A stretch of DNA of 36,108 bases, from assembly GCA_002401155.1 (NCBI GenBank), contig NVSG01000001.1:1030961-1067068 (forward strand). Direction: 5' to 3'. Positions 1 to 9,179 of this stretch are shown here, one piece after another. Position 1 is the stretch's first letter, and the number at the start of each line of letters is the position of its first letter. Origin of the DNA: Hyphomicrobiales bacterium (GTDB lineage Bacteria; Pseudomonadota; Alphaproteobacteria; Rhizobiales; Rhizobiaceae). The notes beneath the pieces were generated by a model. That model had not been told where the DNA came from. It saw only the letters and a list, made by a program, of their open reading frames with translations, and did not search any database. The translations under genes were made by a program, and so were the position numbers.

Positions 1-615
1 TGGCAACAACCGCTGAAACTGGGCGCCGATATCGTGGTTTATTCCGCCACCAAGCATATTGACGGACAGGGCCGTTGCCTAGGTGGCATCATTCTTTCGG
101 ATGCTGAGTGGATGGACGAAAAACTCTACGACTATTACCGCCATACCGGCCCAAGCATGAGCCCATTCAACGCGTGGGTATTATTGAAAGGACTGGAAAC
201 CCTTTCTGTGCGCGTACAACATCAGACCAATTCTGCGGAAAAAATCGCTCAATTCCTGTTCGAACATGATGATGTAAACCGGATGCTTTATCCCGGCCAC
301 CCATCCCATCCTCAGGCAAATTTTGCGGCCAAACAAATGATCCGTGGTTCAACGCTCATAGCGTTCGAATTGAAGGGCGGCAAACGGCGGTCCTTCGCTT
401 TTGAAAACGCTCTGCAAACGGTTCAGATTTCCAACAATCTGGGCGATGCAAAAAGCTTGATCACTCATCCGGCCACCACCACCCACAGGAACCTCACCGA
501 TGAAGATCGTGAGGAATTAAAAATCTCCGATGGGTTGGTGCGCCTGTCGGTTGGTCTGGAAGATACGGACGATCTGCTGGAAGACATCGATAAGGCATTG
601 ATAGCTTCGGCTTAA
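1..615 (+). CDS. metZ: O-succinylhomoserine sulfhydrylase, C-terminal part (5' end outside window)
   Basis: This PLP enzyme makes homocysteine from O-succinylhomoserine and sulfide in methionine synthesis. The reading frame is open from base 1, and about 204 codons of a family usually near 390-400 residues are present. The stretch SATKHIDGQGRCLGG holds the PLP-binding lysine (bases 52-54) and is characteristic of the MetZ branch of the Cys/Met metabolism PLP family. Further family landmarks are the GLETLSVR and HPATTTHRNL segments. The gene runs into the convergent phosphatidyltransferase gene, sharing 4 bases at the two stop codons. Family assignment is secure. The distinction from cystathionine gamma-synthase rests on the HIDGQGR motif. 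Confidence 0.92.
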   Translation, partial: WQQPLKLGADIVVYSATKHIDGQGRCLGGIILSDAEWMDEKLYDYYRHTGPSMSPFNAWVLLKGLETLSVRVQHQTNSAEKIAQFLFEHDDVNRMLYPGHPSHPQANFAAKQMIRGSTLIAFELKGGKRRSFAFENALQTVQISNNLGDAKSLITHPATTTHRNLTDEDREELKISDGLVRLSVGLEDTDDLLEDIDKALIASA

Positions 616-1232
616 TCCTTGAAGACTTCCCGCGCCAATACGATACGCGAAAGCGCTGTGTAAAAGCAGACTCCAGCGAAAATATAGGCGATCACCGCAA
701 ACCATTGTGGCAACAGGCAAAAAAGCACGAATGTCACAATGGTTTCGGTTCCCTCCGCCAGCCCTGTAGTAAAATAAAGCGACTTGGAACCACGTTGATC
801 CGTGCTCAAACCACGTTTCTCGGCCATGGTGGCATAGGCCAGAAAACTCGCGCCATTCACATAAAATGACAGGATCAACAGCCCGCCCGCAATGGCATTT
901 TCTGCCGGATCAACCACAATAAATGCAAACGGGATCATGCCGTAAAACGCAAAATCAAGCACGATATCGAGATAACCACCAAAATCCGTAGGGCTGGTAG
1001 CACGCGCAACACAGCCATCCAGCCCATCCAAAAGACGACTGAATAACAGCAACATAAGCCCCGTCCAAAACCACATCTGGCTGATAGAAACAGCCGCCGC
1101 AACGCCCACCAGAAACGCCGCAATCGTCACGCCATTTGCAGTAATTCCTGCCCCGGCCATTTTCTTGCCAATGGCATCCAGAACCGGATCAATCTGTTTT
1201 CTAACAACACCGTCGAGCAATTTGGTCTCCAT
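612..1232 (-). CDS. CDP-alcohol phosphatidyltransferase family membrane protein
   Basis: An integral membrane enzyme expected to move a phosphoalcohol group between a CDP-alcohol (such as CDP-diacylglycerol) and an acceptor alcohol; the substrate cannot be read from sequence. The metal- and CDP-binding motif is visible as LDGLDGCVARATSPTDFGG followed by YLDIVLD. The aspartates fit the DxxDGxxAR-G-xxx-D-xxx-D pattern, with seven rather than eight residues between AR and G. Several hydrophobic segments follow. I chose the start METKLLDG, because the longer frame to 1292 begins with TTG without a ribosome binding site and adds an atypical tail. It converges on metZ with a 4-base overlap. The family is secure and the product lipid unknown. 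Confidence 0.85.
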   Translation of the reverse strand: METKLLDGVVRKQIDPVLDAIGKKMAGAGITANGVTIAAFLVGVAAAVSISQMWFWTGLMLLLFSRLLDGLDGCVARATSPTDFGGYLDIVLDFAFYGMIPFAFIVVDPAENAIAGGLLILSFYVNGASFLAYATMAEKRGLSTDQRGSKSLYFTTGLAEGTETIVTFVLFCLLPQWFAVIAYIFAGVCFYTALSRIVLAREVFKD

Positions 1233-1328
1233 CCTTTTCAAGGTGATTACTGTAACAAAACCAAAAACACGAACAAGGCTACGACTGGACAATTTTTCGT
1301 GCTACAAATTACCAACTGATTTGGAATC

Positions 1329-1730
1329 ATGGTGTCTATGTATCACGCAGAAACTCATAATATCATCGTATCGGCCATGCCCGTCTATATTGATGAGCGC
1401 TCGGACCCGGATAATGCCAATTATTTCTGGGCCTACCGCATTGTCATCCAAAACGATAGCGAGCGAACCGTGCAACTGCTCCGCCGCTATTGGCACATAA
1501 CCGATGGCAATGGCAGCGTCGAAATTGTCACCGGCGAAGGTGTCGTTGGCGAAACACCAAGGATTCATCCCGGAGAAAGTTATGACTATACCAGCGGTTG
1601 CCCCCTCACCACGCCATCGGGTATCATGACCGGAAAGTTCTTTCTGATAGACAATGCAGGCAATGAATTGGAAATCGCAATCCCCACTTTCTCGCTGGAT
1701 TTGCCAGACATCACCCCGACTTACAATTGA
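1329..1730 (+). CDS. apaG: ApaG domain protein (annotated as Co2+/Mg2+ efflux protein ApaG)
   Basis: A small soluble protein of the ApaG/DUF525 family with a fibronectin-III-like fold. The family has been linked to cobalt resistance and magnesium efflux in enterics, but the molecular function is unclear. The protein is 133 residues, close to the usual 125-130. Conserved segments are visible in order: a YxWAYR-like strand (YFWAYRIVIQN), the RRYWHITDGNG segment, the glycine-rich GEGVVGE loop, and PGESYDYTSGCPLTTPSG. The true start may be MYHAETHN, four codons downstream. It lies upstream of trkH on the same strand with 31 bases between. The assignment is strong. Confidence 0.93.
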   Translation: MVSMYHAETHNIIVSAMPVYIDERSDPDNANYFWAYRIVIQNDSERTVQLLRRYWHITDGNGSVEIVTGEGVVGETPRIHPGESYDYTSGCPLTTPSGIMTGKFFLIDNAGNELEIAIPTFSLDLPDITPTYN

Positions 1731-1761
1731 TCCGCCCATAATCACATGATATGCGACGCTT

Positions 1762-3207
1762 ATGATTTTTGACATAAGACCCATATTGCTCGTCATCGGC
1801 TTGCTGCTCACCACCTTGGGCTGCGCCATGATCTTGCCAGCCATCGTGGATTTAATGGCGGGAAACAACGATTGGGAAGTCTTTGCCTTTTCCGGACTGT
1901 TGACCGTCACCGTCGGCGTTGGATTTTACGCCGGTGCCCGAGGCACAACCACCCAATTATCCACCAGACAGGCATTCGTGATGACGAGTATGGTATGGAT
2001 TTCTCTCAGCCTCTTCGGCGCACTCCCTTATTTATGGTCAGGTATTGTTCCCAATTTCACCGATGCCTTTTTTGAATCGATTTCTGGCCTCACCACCACA
2101 GGTTCAACCGTAATCGTTGGTTTGGACAACGCCCCTCCGGGCATTCTTTTATGGCGCGGCATCCAGCAATGGCTGGGTGGGTTGGGTATCATCGTTATGG
2201 CAGTTGCGGTTCTGCCCATGCTGCAAATTGGCGGTATGCAGCTGTTTAAAATCGAGGCCTTTGATACCGCCGAAAAAATCATGCCCCGCGCAACACAGAT
2301 TTCCGGCTCCCTGACCCTCGTTTTCATCGTCATCACCTTCTTTTGCGCCCTCGCATATCTGGCCGCTGGAATGGAACTGGATGATGCTGTCATTCACGCC
2401 ATGACAACCGTTGCCACAGGCGGCTTTTCCACCAAGGATGCTTCCATCGGCTATTTCAACAGCCATACGATTGAAGCCATTTCCGTCATCTTTATGATCC
2501 TCGGCTCCATCCCTTTCATCCTCTATGTGCAATCGATGCAGGGCGCACCGAAAGAGCTGTGGCGCAATTCGCAGGTACGGGCCTTTTTAGGCCTGTTATT
2601 CGTGCTGGTGATGATTGCATGGTCGCTCGACCCGTTAGATGGCACTCCCTTGGAAAGTTTCTTCCACGCGCTTTTCAATGTGACCTCGATCATGACTGGC
2701 ACGGGATACGCCACCACCGATTACAGCGCGTGGGGCCCTGCCGCCAACGCATTTTTCTTCGGCATCATGTTCATTGGTGGTTGTGCTGGTTCGACCTCAT
2801 GCGGCATCAAAATATTCCGCTTTCAGGTGCTTTATGAAATCCTGAAACAGCACACGAAACGCATCTTCTATCCCCACGGAATTTTCACCATGCGTTTTAA
2901 CGGCGCAACGCTCACCGATAGCGTTGCCTCGGCGGTGATGAATTTCCTCGCGGTTTACGTCATGCTGTTTGCGTTTATTGCAATCCTGCTCAATATCGCC
3001 GGACTTGATTTCATCACAGCAATTTCGGCCGCAGGTTCCGCAATTTCAAATGTCGGCCCCGGCCTTGGCACCGAAATCGGCCCTGCCCAAAATTACAAAG
3101 CCCTGAGCGACCCAGCAAAACTCATCATGTGCGTTGCCATGCTGATCGGTCGATTAGAATTATTCACAGTTCTGGTAGTCTTCGTACCAAGGTTCTGGAG
3201 AAACTAA
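1762..3207 (+). CDS. trkH: TrkH family potassium uptake protein
   Basis: The membrane-embedded, potassium-translocating subunit of a Trk/Ktr system. The protein is 481 residues, normal for TrkH, and almost entirely hydrophobic segments separated by pore loops. The pore-loop signature TTTGSTVI lies near residue 113, with later repeats at TTVATGGFST, TSIMTGTGYATTDY and SAISNVGPGLG. These correspond to the four filter-lining loops. The conserved QWLGGLGIIV and GGCAGSTSCGIK segments are also present. No TrkA-type NAD-binding partner lies in this window. The gene converges on the SDR gene with only 12 bases between. Substrate potassium is inferred from family; sodium co-transport cannot be judged. 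Confidence 0.93.
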   Translation: MIFDIRPILLVIGLLLTTLGCAMILPAIVDLMAGNNDWEVFAFSGLLTVTVGVGFYAGARGTTTQLSTRQAFVMTSMVWISLSLFGALPYLWSGIVPNFTDAFFESISGLTTTGSTVIVGLDNAPPGILLWRGIQQWLGGLGIIVMAVAVLPMLQIGGMQLFKIEAFDTAEKIMPRATQISGSLTLVFIVITFFCALAYLAAGMELDDAVIHAMTTVATGGFSTKDASIGYFNSHTIEAISVIFMILGSIPFILYVQSMQGAPKELWRNSQVRAFLGLLFVLVMIAWSLDPLDGTPLESFFHALFNVTSIMTGTGYATTDYSAWGPAANAFFFGIMFIGGCAGSTSCGIKIFRFQVLYEILKQHTKRIFYPHGIFTMRFNGATLTDSVASAVMNFLAVYVMLFAFIAILLNIAGLDFITAISAAGSAISNVGPGLGTEIGPAQNYKALSDPAKLIMCVAMLIGRLELFTVLVVFVPRFWRN

Positions 3208-3219
3208 TCCTCACCAACA

Positions 3220-4089
3220 TTATCCTATTTCGGATAAGATGTTGTTATAGATTGGTGCCCACCCAAGGGTATTCATAATTTTGCTACCGCTCATTTGTTG
3301 ATCAATAGCAGGTCCAGAAGCCCACTCCCCATGCTCGGCAACGACTTCTGACACTTCCCGTATCCACGGCTCACTATTCAGTTTGAAACGCTGAGAAACT
3401 GCCGCAACCATATCGCTAACCCACACGCCGGTTTCAGCCGCAACACAGTATGATTGTCCAATCTGGCCCTGTTCCAGCACCAGCAAATACGCCCGGGCAA
3501 GATCTTCTCTGTGAACAACCGACCAACGCGTTTGAAGCGACCCCCAAACCTCTACTCGACCTAACTCTTGAGCGCTGGATAAAAATCTCGAAACCACTCC
3601 TCCGTCACGATGATATACACTGGCAGGATGGATCACTATCGTGTCAAAACACGAAGCATCAAACAATAACTGGCTGTTTTCAATCGTCTGTTCGAAGTCG
3701 GATGGCGGATTAAATACACTTTCTTCCGTGGCAATCTCGTCTCCAGTCTCTCCAAATAACCAACAGCCCCCAGTATAAATGAAACGTATTTTACGTCCAG
3801 CCGGTTCAGCCTCGGCAATAAGCGTCTCCACCAAATGATGGTCCACAAACCCCATATCATCGGTAAACGTCGCCGCCACGTGAATTATGGCGTCTATCTC
3901 ATGAATAATCTTCACCCACCCGGCTGGATCGCGCAGATCACCACGTATAATTTCTATATTTTGAGCCACCAAATTAGCCTCTGAAATATCTGAACGAGCC
4001 AGAGCCACAACCTCGTGCCCTCGACCCTTCAATTCCAGGACTATCGACTGTCCAATAGACCCGGTAGCGCCCAATATAAAAACACGCAT
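3220..4089 (-). CDS. NAD(P)-dependent epimerase/dehydratase family (SDR) protein
   Basis: An extended or atypical short-chain dehydrogenase/reductase of 289 residues with a Rossmann fold. The N-terminal dinucleotide motif GATGSIGQS directly follows the first beta strand (MRVFIL), and the NGRGHEV-like segment (KGRGHEVVALAR) ends the second strand. IIRGDLRDP and IIHVAAT are typical SDR landmarks, as is FIYTGG further on. In place of the usual YxxxK, the region reads HPASVYHRD, so the catalytic arrangement may be atypical. I chose the ATG at 4089 because AAGGGG lies six bases upstream; a longer TTG start is less likely. Upstream is a MerR/SoxR-like operator with a 19-base promoter spacer, suggesting induction by redox-active compounds. 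The substrate is unknown. Confidence 0.85.
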   Translation of the reverse strand: MRVFILGATGSIGQSIVLELKGRGHEVVALARSDISEANLVAQNIEIIRGDLRDPAGWVKIIHEIDAIIHVAATFTDDMGFVDHHLVETLIAEAEPAGRKIRFIYTGGCWLFGETGDEIATEESVFNPPSDFEQTIENSQLLFDASCFDTIVIHPASVYHRDGGVVSRFLSSAQELGRVEVWGSLQTRWSVVHREDLARAYLLVLEQGQIGQSYCVAAETGVWVSDMVAAVSQRFKLNSEPWIREVSEVVAEHGEWASGPAIDQQMSGSKIMNTLGWAPIYNNILSEIG

Positions 4090-4148
4090 GCTTAGCCCCT
4101 TAGACAAAACTACTTGCTTGAGAACCCGTCAAATGGGTAACTCAACAT

Positions 4149-4179
4149 ACGGTAGCTCCTCAACTTAAGTTGAGGTCAA
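4149..4179 (-). promoter_or_regulatory. SoxR-like (MerR-family) promoter of the SDR gene
   Basis: An 18-base perfect palindrome, CCTCAACTTAAGTTGAGG, occupies 4158-4175. Read on the minus strand it sits between a -35 element TTGACC (4174-4179) and a weak -10 element TACCGT (4149-4154), with exactly 19 bases between. An over-long 19-base spacer carrying a dyad is the hallmark of MerR-family activators. The palindrome matches the enteric SoxR box CCTCAAGTTAACTTGAGG at 16 of 18 positions. No MerR-family gene is present in this window, so the regulator would act from elsewhere. Confidence 0.7.
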
Positions 4180-4221
4180 GGGCTTATTCTCTTTGTTAAA
4201 TTGAATACAGTTGTCAGTTGG

Positions 4222-7200
4222 TTATTCAGCCAATTCGGTCGAAATTTCCCGGCCCTGAGTGCTTGGAGGCTGTTGGCGAACGCCAAAAACGCTATCGAGC
4301 AACCAGCGAATATCTGAACCAATGCCGATCAGAGCAGGCACCAAAAACAGCACCAGCAAGGTCGCAAGGCCAAGACCAAATACAATGGTTATCGCCATCG
4401 GCAACAGGAACTGCGCCTGAATACTCTTTTCAAACATTAGCGGTATCAACCCGCCAATCGTCGTCAGCGATGTCAACAACACAGCGCGCAAGCGATCACG
4501 GCTAGCACCAATTGCGGCCTCATCAAGGGCCTCTCCCTCGTCCAGACGTTCATCCAGCCTGCTGACAAGAATGATTGAATCATTGACCAGAATACCCGCC
4601 AGTCCCAACAACCCAATGAAGGATAAAATGGTCAGTTTATATCCCAGCACCCAATGGCCAAATACCGCGCCGACCAGCCCGAACGGAATGATCATCATAA
4701 TTGCCAAAGGTCGCCAATAGCTCGAGAACACCCACGCAAGCACAATATAAATCACCATCAACGCCATGCCGATACCAAGGCCCAGATCAGCAAACGCTTT
4801 CTTGCGTTCCTCTGCCCTGCCTCCGAACTGATAGTCCAGACCAAATTTGGAGACAATCGAGGGCAATTCGCTGGCATTGAGCAGTTCAATCGCCTCCTCA
4901 GTGGTGATAATATCCGTATCCAGATCACCGGTAATATGAACAATTGCTCGCCCGTCTTTACGCTGAATGGCAGAAAAACCTTGATTTTCCGTGAGGCTGA
5001 CCACCTCAGTCAAAGGCACAAAATCACCAATCGGGCTGCGCAATTCAAAATTCCTCAGCGCCGAGCCGCCTTTATCAGGCGTGGTGCGTTTAACGCGAAC
5101 GGTGATTTCATCATCACCCCGTGCAAAACGGCGCGGGATAGCGCCATCGAATGCATCTCGCACCTGCCGCCCCACTTCTTCAATGCTGAAACCAAGGGCA
5201 GCACCGCGCGGCAAAAGGCTCATCACAAGTTCTGGTTTGCCGAATGGCAAGTCGTCGGATACCCCGATTATGCCCGGAATTGCCGAAACAATACCGATCA
5301 ACTCACCGGCAGCCTTTTTCAAGACAGCAACATCATCGCCCAAAAGTTCCACATCAATATCACGCCCCGGAGGACCGCCGCGAGGCGAATAAACCGCGAT
5401 GCGTTTGGAACCAGCCAGCTTGGGCAAATTCTCGCGCCAAGCCTTGATGATGGCTGATGTACGAATCGTGCGTATTTCAGAAGAAGTCAACTGAATGCGA
5501 ATTTCTGCCAGATTATCACCAACACTGCGCCCGGCCCCGCCAAGCGTGACAAACACTGCAGTCACCAACTCTTCTTTTCCATCGGTCAATTCTTCAACGG
5601 TCTTGTGCAGGCTTTTTTCAACTTCGGCAATGATTTCCAAAGCACGTTTTTCAGGAATCCCCGCATTGAAAACCAAACGACTGCGAATGTTTTCAGATTC
5701 TGGAGACGGGAAGAACACAAATTTAACATGGTCTCCTTTGAGGAGACCAATCGCCAACACCATGACACTGGCAACAGCAATAGCCACAGTCACATATCGA
5801 TAATGGAAGGAAAGGCTAACCAATTTGGCAAACGGTCCGTCACGAAAAGCACCAAAGCCCCGATCAAAATTGCGCCTGAACCAGCCTTCATCCGAAAACG
5901 CACCTTCTGTGGATACATCTTTGTTGCGCGAGCGTCGCAATTTTCCCAGCAGGAATATCAAGAATTCAACGAATCCCCCGGCAATCAGTGATCCTACGGC
6001 CAGCATGGCAAAGAATACCGGTAATGAATAATTTGCTTTCGCAATCGCCGCCTGATTAAGCAGGCCGATATCAAGCACATCAACCGGCCCAACCGATGTA
6101 CGGCTGGTAACCGAAAGAACAAATGCGCCCGCAATGAAGGCAAAGAATAATTGCCGCCAGAACGACCAAGAACGTTTTACCTTGGGCTGCAACGTATGTG
6201 CCAAATGCCCCGGCAGAACCAAAAAGCACTCGATCAGGCTGGAAAAAATCACGGCAATCACCACCATCGGCAACACGCCCATGATCTGGCCGATAATATC
6301 ACCGATCAGCAAGATCGGCGCAAAGGCCGCAATCGTGGTAATCATCGCGGCAAATACTGGCGTAACCATGCGGCCAGCACCGTTTTCCGCCGCCTCATAG
6401 GGACCATCGCCCGCACTGAACCGGGTAGCGGTATGTTCGCCCACCACGATGGCATCATCCACAATCACGCCCAGCATCATGATCAGGCCAAACAGCGAGA
6501 TCATATTGATCGACTGCCCCATCAAAAGCATAAAGCCGATGGTCGCGGACATGGCCACCGGAATACCCATGGCAACCCAGAACGCGATGCGCGTATTGAG
6601 GAAGATAAACAGGGTTCCCACCACAATGACCAACCCGCCCAGACCGTTGCGTACCAGCAGCATGATACGTTCAACCAGCGCATCGGCTCTCACTTCGTAT
6701 TTGGTCAGCGTGATACCGGGCGGCAGGGCATCATCAATCACAGCCAGATAATCATCCAAAATCTTGGCCGTCGCCAGCGTATCGGCAGAGGGTGCACGCT
6801 GAACGGTGATTTGAATTGCTCTTTTACCGCCAGTAAACCCTTGCTTCTGACTATCGTCATACCCACGGCGAACGGTCGCAATATCTTTTAGCAAAACCTT
6901 TTCACCGGTAGCAAACGACTTCACTTCAATATTGCCAATGGTGGCTGGCGAATCCATATCGGCCAATGCACGAATTTGTTTTTCTACCTGACCATCCATC
7001 TGCCCCGAGGGAGTATCACGGCTATTATTTGCGATTGAATTCGATATATCGCGGATCGAAAGCCCGAGCCGCCTCAACTCGCGATTAGGGACGGTAATTT
7101 GCAATTCCTCGTCGCGCATCCCGGAAAATTCAACCTTATCGATACCGCGCTCGATCAAATCATCACGAATTTTTTTGGCGTATATCCGCAGGGTAGATTC

Positions 7201-7665
7201 CGGCACATCGCCGGATATCGCCAGCCGTGCCACCCGGTCAAAGAACGTGCGATGACTAACTTTCGGCGCATCCGAATCCTGCGGCAGATTGCTAACGGCC
7301 TTCACCGCCGAATCCACATCCGCAACCGCTTTTTGCATATCCGCGTCAGCTGCAAATTCCAGAGTAACCGTACCCGATCCCTCACGCGCATAGGATGTCA
7401 TCTTTTCGACCCCATCCACAAAACGCACTTCCGGCTCAATGATCGCAAGAATATTTGCAGAAACATCTTCCGCACTCGCGCCAGACCATTTCACAGTCAC
7501 ATTGACAGCATTCGTCTCAATGGTTGGGAAAAACTGGGTGTTTATCCAGCCCAGCGAAAACACACCAAAAATCACCATCAACACCATCACCAGATTGGCA
7601 GCATTGGGGTGACGAGCAAAAAGACTTATCACTCCTCCGCTACCTGGGATGTGGCGACTGTTCAT
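4222..7665 (-). CDS. RND efflux transporter permease (AcrB/HAE-like)
   Basis: The inner-membrane proton-driven pump of a tripartite efflux system. It is 1147 residues, about 100 more than AcrB. The first transmembrane helix follows the FARHPNAANLVMVLM start. The proton-relay motif GVIVDDAIVVGE is near residue 403, and the second-half counterpart GLAGILVNDSIILVSR is near residue 1030. Between the LPGHLAHTL segment (about residue 485) and the NFDRGFGAF amphipathic helix (about residue 600) there is an unusually long stretch with two extra hydrophobic segments. It shares one base with the upstream adaptor gene (TAATG), so the two are translationally coupled. No TolC-type gene is nearby. Substrate unknown. 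Confidence 0.95.
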   Translation of the reverse strand: MNSRHIPGSGGVISLFARHPNAANLVMVLMVIFGVFSLGWINTQFFPTIETNAVNVTVKWSGASAEDVSANILAIIEPEVRFVDGVEKMTSYAREGSGTVTLEFAADADMQKAVADVDSAVKAVSNLPQDSDAPKVSHRTFFDRVARLAISGDVPESTLRIYAKKIRDDLIERGIDKVEFSGMRDEELQITVPNRELRRLGLSIRDISNSIANNSRDTPSGQMDGQVEKQIRALADMDSPATIGNIEVKSFATGEKVLLKDIATVRRGYDDSQKQGFTGGKRAIQITVQRAPSADTLATAKILDDYLAVIDDALPPGITLTKYEVRADALVERIMLLVRNGLGGLVIVVGTLFIFLNTRIAFWVAMGIPVAMSATIGFMLLMGQSINMISLFGLIMMLGVIVDDAIVVGEHTATRFSAGDGPYEAAENGAGRMVTPVFAAMITTIAAFAPILLIGDIIGQIMGVLPMVVIAVIFSSLIECFLVLPGHLAHTLQPKVKRSWSFWRQLFFAFIAGAFVLSVTSRTSVGPVDVLDIGLLNQAAIAKANYSLPVFFAMLAVGSLIAGGFVEFLIFLLGKLRRSRNKDVSTEGAFSDEGWFRRNFDRGFGAFRDGPFAKLVSLSFHYRYVTVAIAVASVMVLAIGLLKGDHVKFVFFPSPESENIRSRLVFNAGIPEKRALEIIAEVEKSLHKTVEELTDGKEELVTAVFVTLGGAGRSVGDNLAEIRIQLTSSEIRTIRTSAIIKAWRENLPKLAGSKRIAVYSPRGGPPGRDIDVELLGDDVAVLKKAAGELIGIVSAIPGIIGVSDDLPFGKPELVMSLLPRGAALGFSIEEVGRQVRDAFDGAIPRRFARGDDEITVRVKRTTPDKGGSALRNFELRSPIGDFVPLTEVVSLTENQGFSAIQRKDGRAIVHITGDLDTDIITTEEAIELLNASELPSIVSKFGLDYQFGGRAEERKKAFADLGLGIGMALMVIYIVLAWVFSSYWRPLAIMMIIPFGLVGAVFGHWVLGYKLTILSFIGLLGLAGILVNDSIILVSRLDERLDEGEALDEAAIGASRDRLRAVLLTSLTTIGGLIPLMFEKSIQAQFLLPMAITIVFGLGLATLLVLFLVPALIGIGSDIRWLLDSVFGVRQQPPSTQGREISTELAE

Positions 7666-9122
7666 TAGCTGGCCTTCTCGGCTGGATTCTTAGCTTTCAT
7701 TCCGGGCTTCTTGCCATTCTTTCGCTTCAGTGCACGGGCCTTTGCTTCAGTTTCTGAAACAACTGCAAGGCCCTCGCTGATTTCAGCAATGCGTGTGGTC
7801 AAAACTTCTTCCCCGTCAGCAATACCGCTGGAAACCAGCACAAAATCACCATCATAACCGGAAACTGCAATAGCACGCTTGGCAAGCTTCCCCTTCACCG
7901 AAATATAAACGCTATCATCGTTGTAAACGGCGGATTCTGGCACGCGCACATGCGCTTTATAAATCTTGTCAGGAACACGAACCTCAACAAATGCACCGGG
8001 CCGAACCGCTGCAATGTCCAGTTTGCCGGTAATGGTGGCAAAAACTTCAATCCCGCCTTTGGAAGCGCTGATCTGCGCCCCGATCCGGTCAATCACCGCC
8101 GGGAAAACGCGCTCTTTTCCGCCAACCAGCCAGATAACGGAAACCTTGCGCCCAATCAGACCCATTTCATCTGTTTGAATCCGTCCAAAACGCCGATCCG
8201 TCAGAGTAAACCGGACATCCATGCGGTCGGCCTGATAGATTGAAACAACCACATCATTGGCACCCAAAAGCTTACCCACATCAACATTCGAACTACTCAC
8301 AATGCCGCTAAAGGGGGCGGTTAATATGGTATCTTTCAACTTTCGCTCAGCCTGCGTGGTGCGCCATTCAAGCCTTTCCAGAGCGGCCTGTTGCTGGGCA
8401 AGCTTTGCGTTTTCCGTCACCAGATTTAACTTGGTTTGAGATGCCGCTTGTTTGCGCTGGCTCACGATCAACATGCGATCATCAACTTGTTTCTGGGTGG
8501 AGGTGCCACCTTTGCGCAAAGACTGGATGCGGACCAAATCTTTTTCGGCAAACCCAAGCTGGTCGTTCAAATTAATCAGCTTTGCTTTTTCGCTTTCAAT
8601 ACGCGCTTCAAATTCGGCAATTTTCGCCCGGGTCTCATCCCTATTGGCTTTTGCTTCACGCAACGCGCCCTCAAAATTGAAGTGGTCAATCTCAACCAAT
8701 GCATCACCAGCCTTCACCTTCGCACCAGCGCGCAAATCAGGATGAACCGATATCACTTCACCTGCCACCAGCGCCCGCAAATCCACAGTTCTTGAAGCAA
8801 CAGTTTCGCCATAAACCGTCATGATTGGTTGGAAATCAGCACTTTTGGCAATGATCGTATCGACGGTATATACAGTTTTAAAGGAAGGTCTGCGTTTTGG
8901 TTTTTCGCCGCTGTCAATCAGCTTGTTCATTGCAAAAAAAGCGCCTGTCAACACGGCAACCATCAAAATGATCTGCAAAAACCCACGTAAAGACCCGACC
9001 AGAACCCGCCACCCGAGCGATGGTTTCGTTACTGGCCCAAATTCTTCAACCGAAGCATGGCCAGATGCCCTATCCAGAGCTCCATCCTTAACCGGTTGTA
9101 TTTCATTGTTTTTCGTCAGCAT
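7665..9122 (-). CDS. Periplasmic adaptor (membrane fusion) subunit of RND efflux pump
   Basis: An HlyD/AcrA-like protein linking the inner-membrane RND pump to an outer-membrane channel. It has a roughly 40-residue charged N-terminal cytoplasmic tail, then one transmembrane segment (residues around 50-72: FLQIILMVAVLTGAFFA). After that come the lipoyl half-motif (VISVHPDLRAGAKVKAGDAL), a long coiled-coil hairpin rich in Ala, Glu, Lys and Gln, the returning lipoyl half (APFSGIVSSSNVDVGKLL) and beta-barrel domains. The C-terminus is basic. I prefer the ATG at 9122, which has GGGAGAGG just upstream; an ATG at 9164 and a TTG at 9182 are alternatives. It is first in the two-gene efflux operon. Confidence 0.9.
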   Translation of the reverse strand: MLTKNNEIQPVKDGALDRASGHASVEEFGPVTKPSLGWRVLVGSLRGFLQIILMVAVLTGAFFAMNKLIDSGEKPKRRPSFKTVYTVDTIIAKSADFQPIMTVYGETVASRTVDLRALVAGEVISVHPDLRAGAKVKAGDALVEIDHFNFEGALREAKANRDETRAKIAEFEARIESEKAKLINLNDQLGFAEKDLVRIQSLRKGGTSTQKQVDDRMLIVSQRKQAASQTKLNLVTENAKLAQQQAALERLEWRTTQAERKLKDTILTAPFSGIVSSSNVDVGKLLGANDVVVSIYQADRMDVRFTLTDRRFGRIQTDEMGLIGRKVSVIWLVGGKERVFPAVIDRIGAQISASKGGIEVFATITGKLDIAAVRPGAFVEVRVPDKIYKAHVRVPESAVYNDDSVYISVKGKLAKRAIAVSGYDGDFVLVSSGIADGEEVLTTRIAEISEGLAVVSETEAKARALKRKNGKKPGMKAKNPAEKAS

Positions 9123-9179
9123 TAGCCTCTCCCGCAGCGGAGCATTAAGTTCTTTTTGCAACATGCCTACTATGGATGA

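Noticed and set aside
1165..1500. Plus-strand frame spanning the phosphatidyltransferase start and apaG
   Set aside because: It overlaps two good genes in another frame or strand and has no motif.
6151..6891. Long open frames on the plus strand (also 4654-5457) across the RND permease gene
   Set aside because: They lie antisense to a well-matched permease; the proteins are His-, Arg- and Gln-rich low-quality sequence with no motifs.
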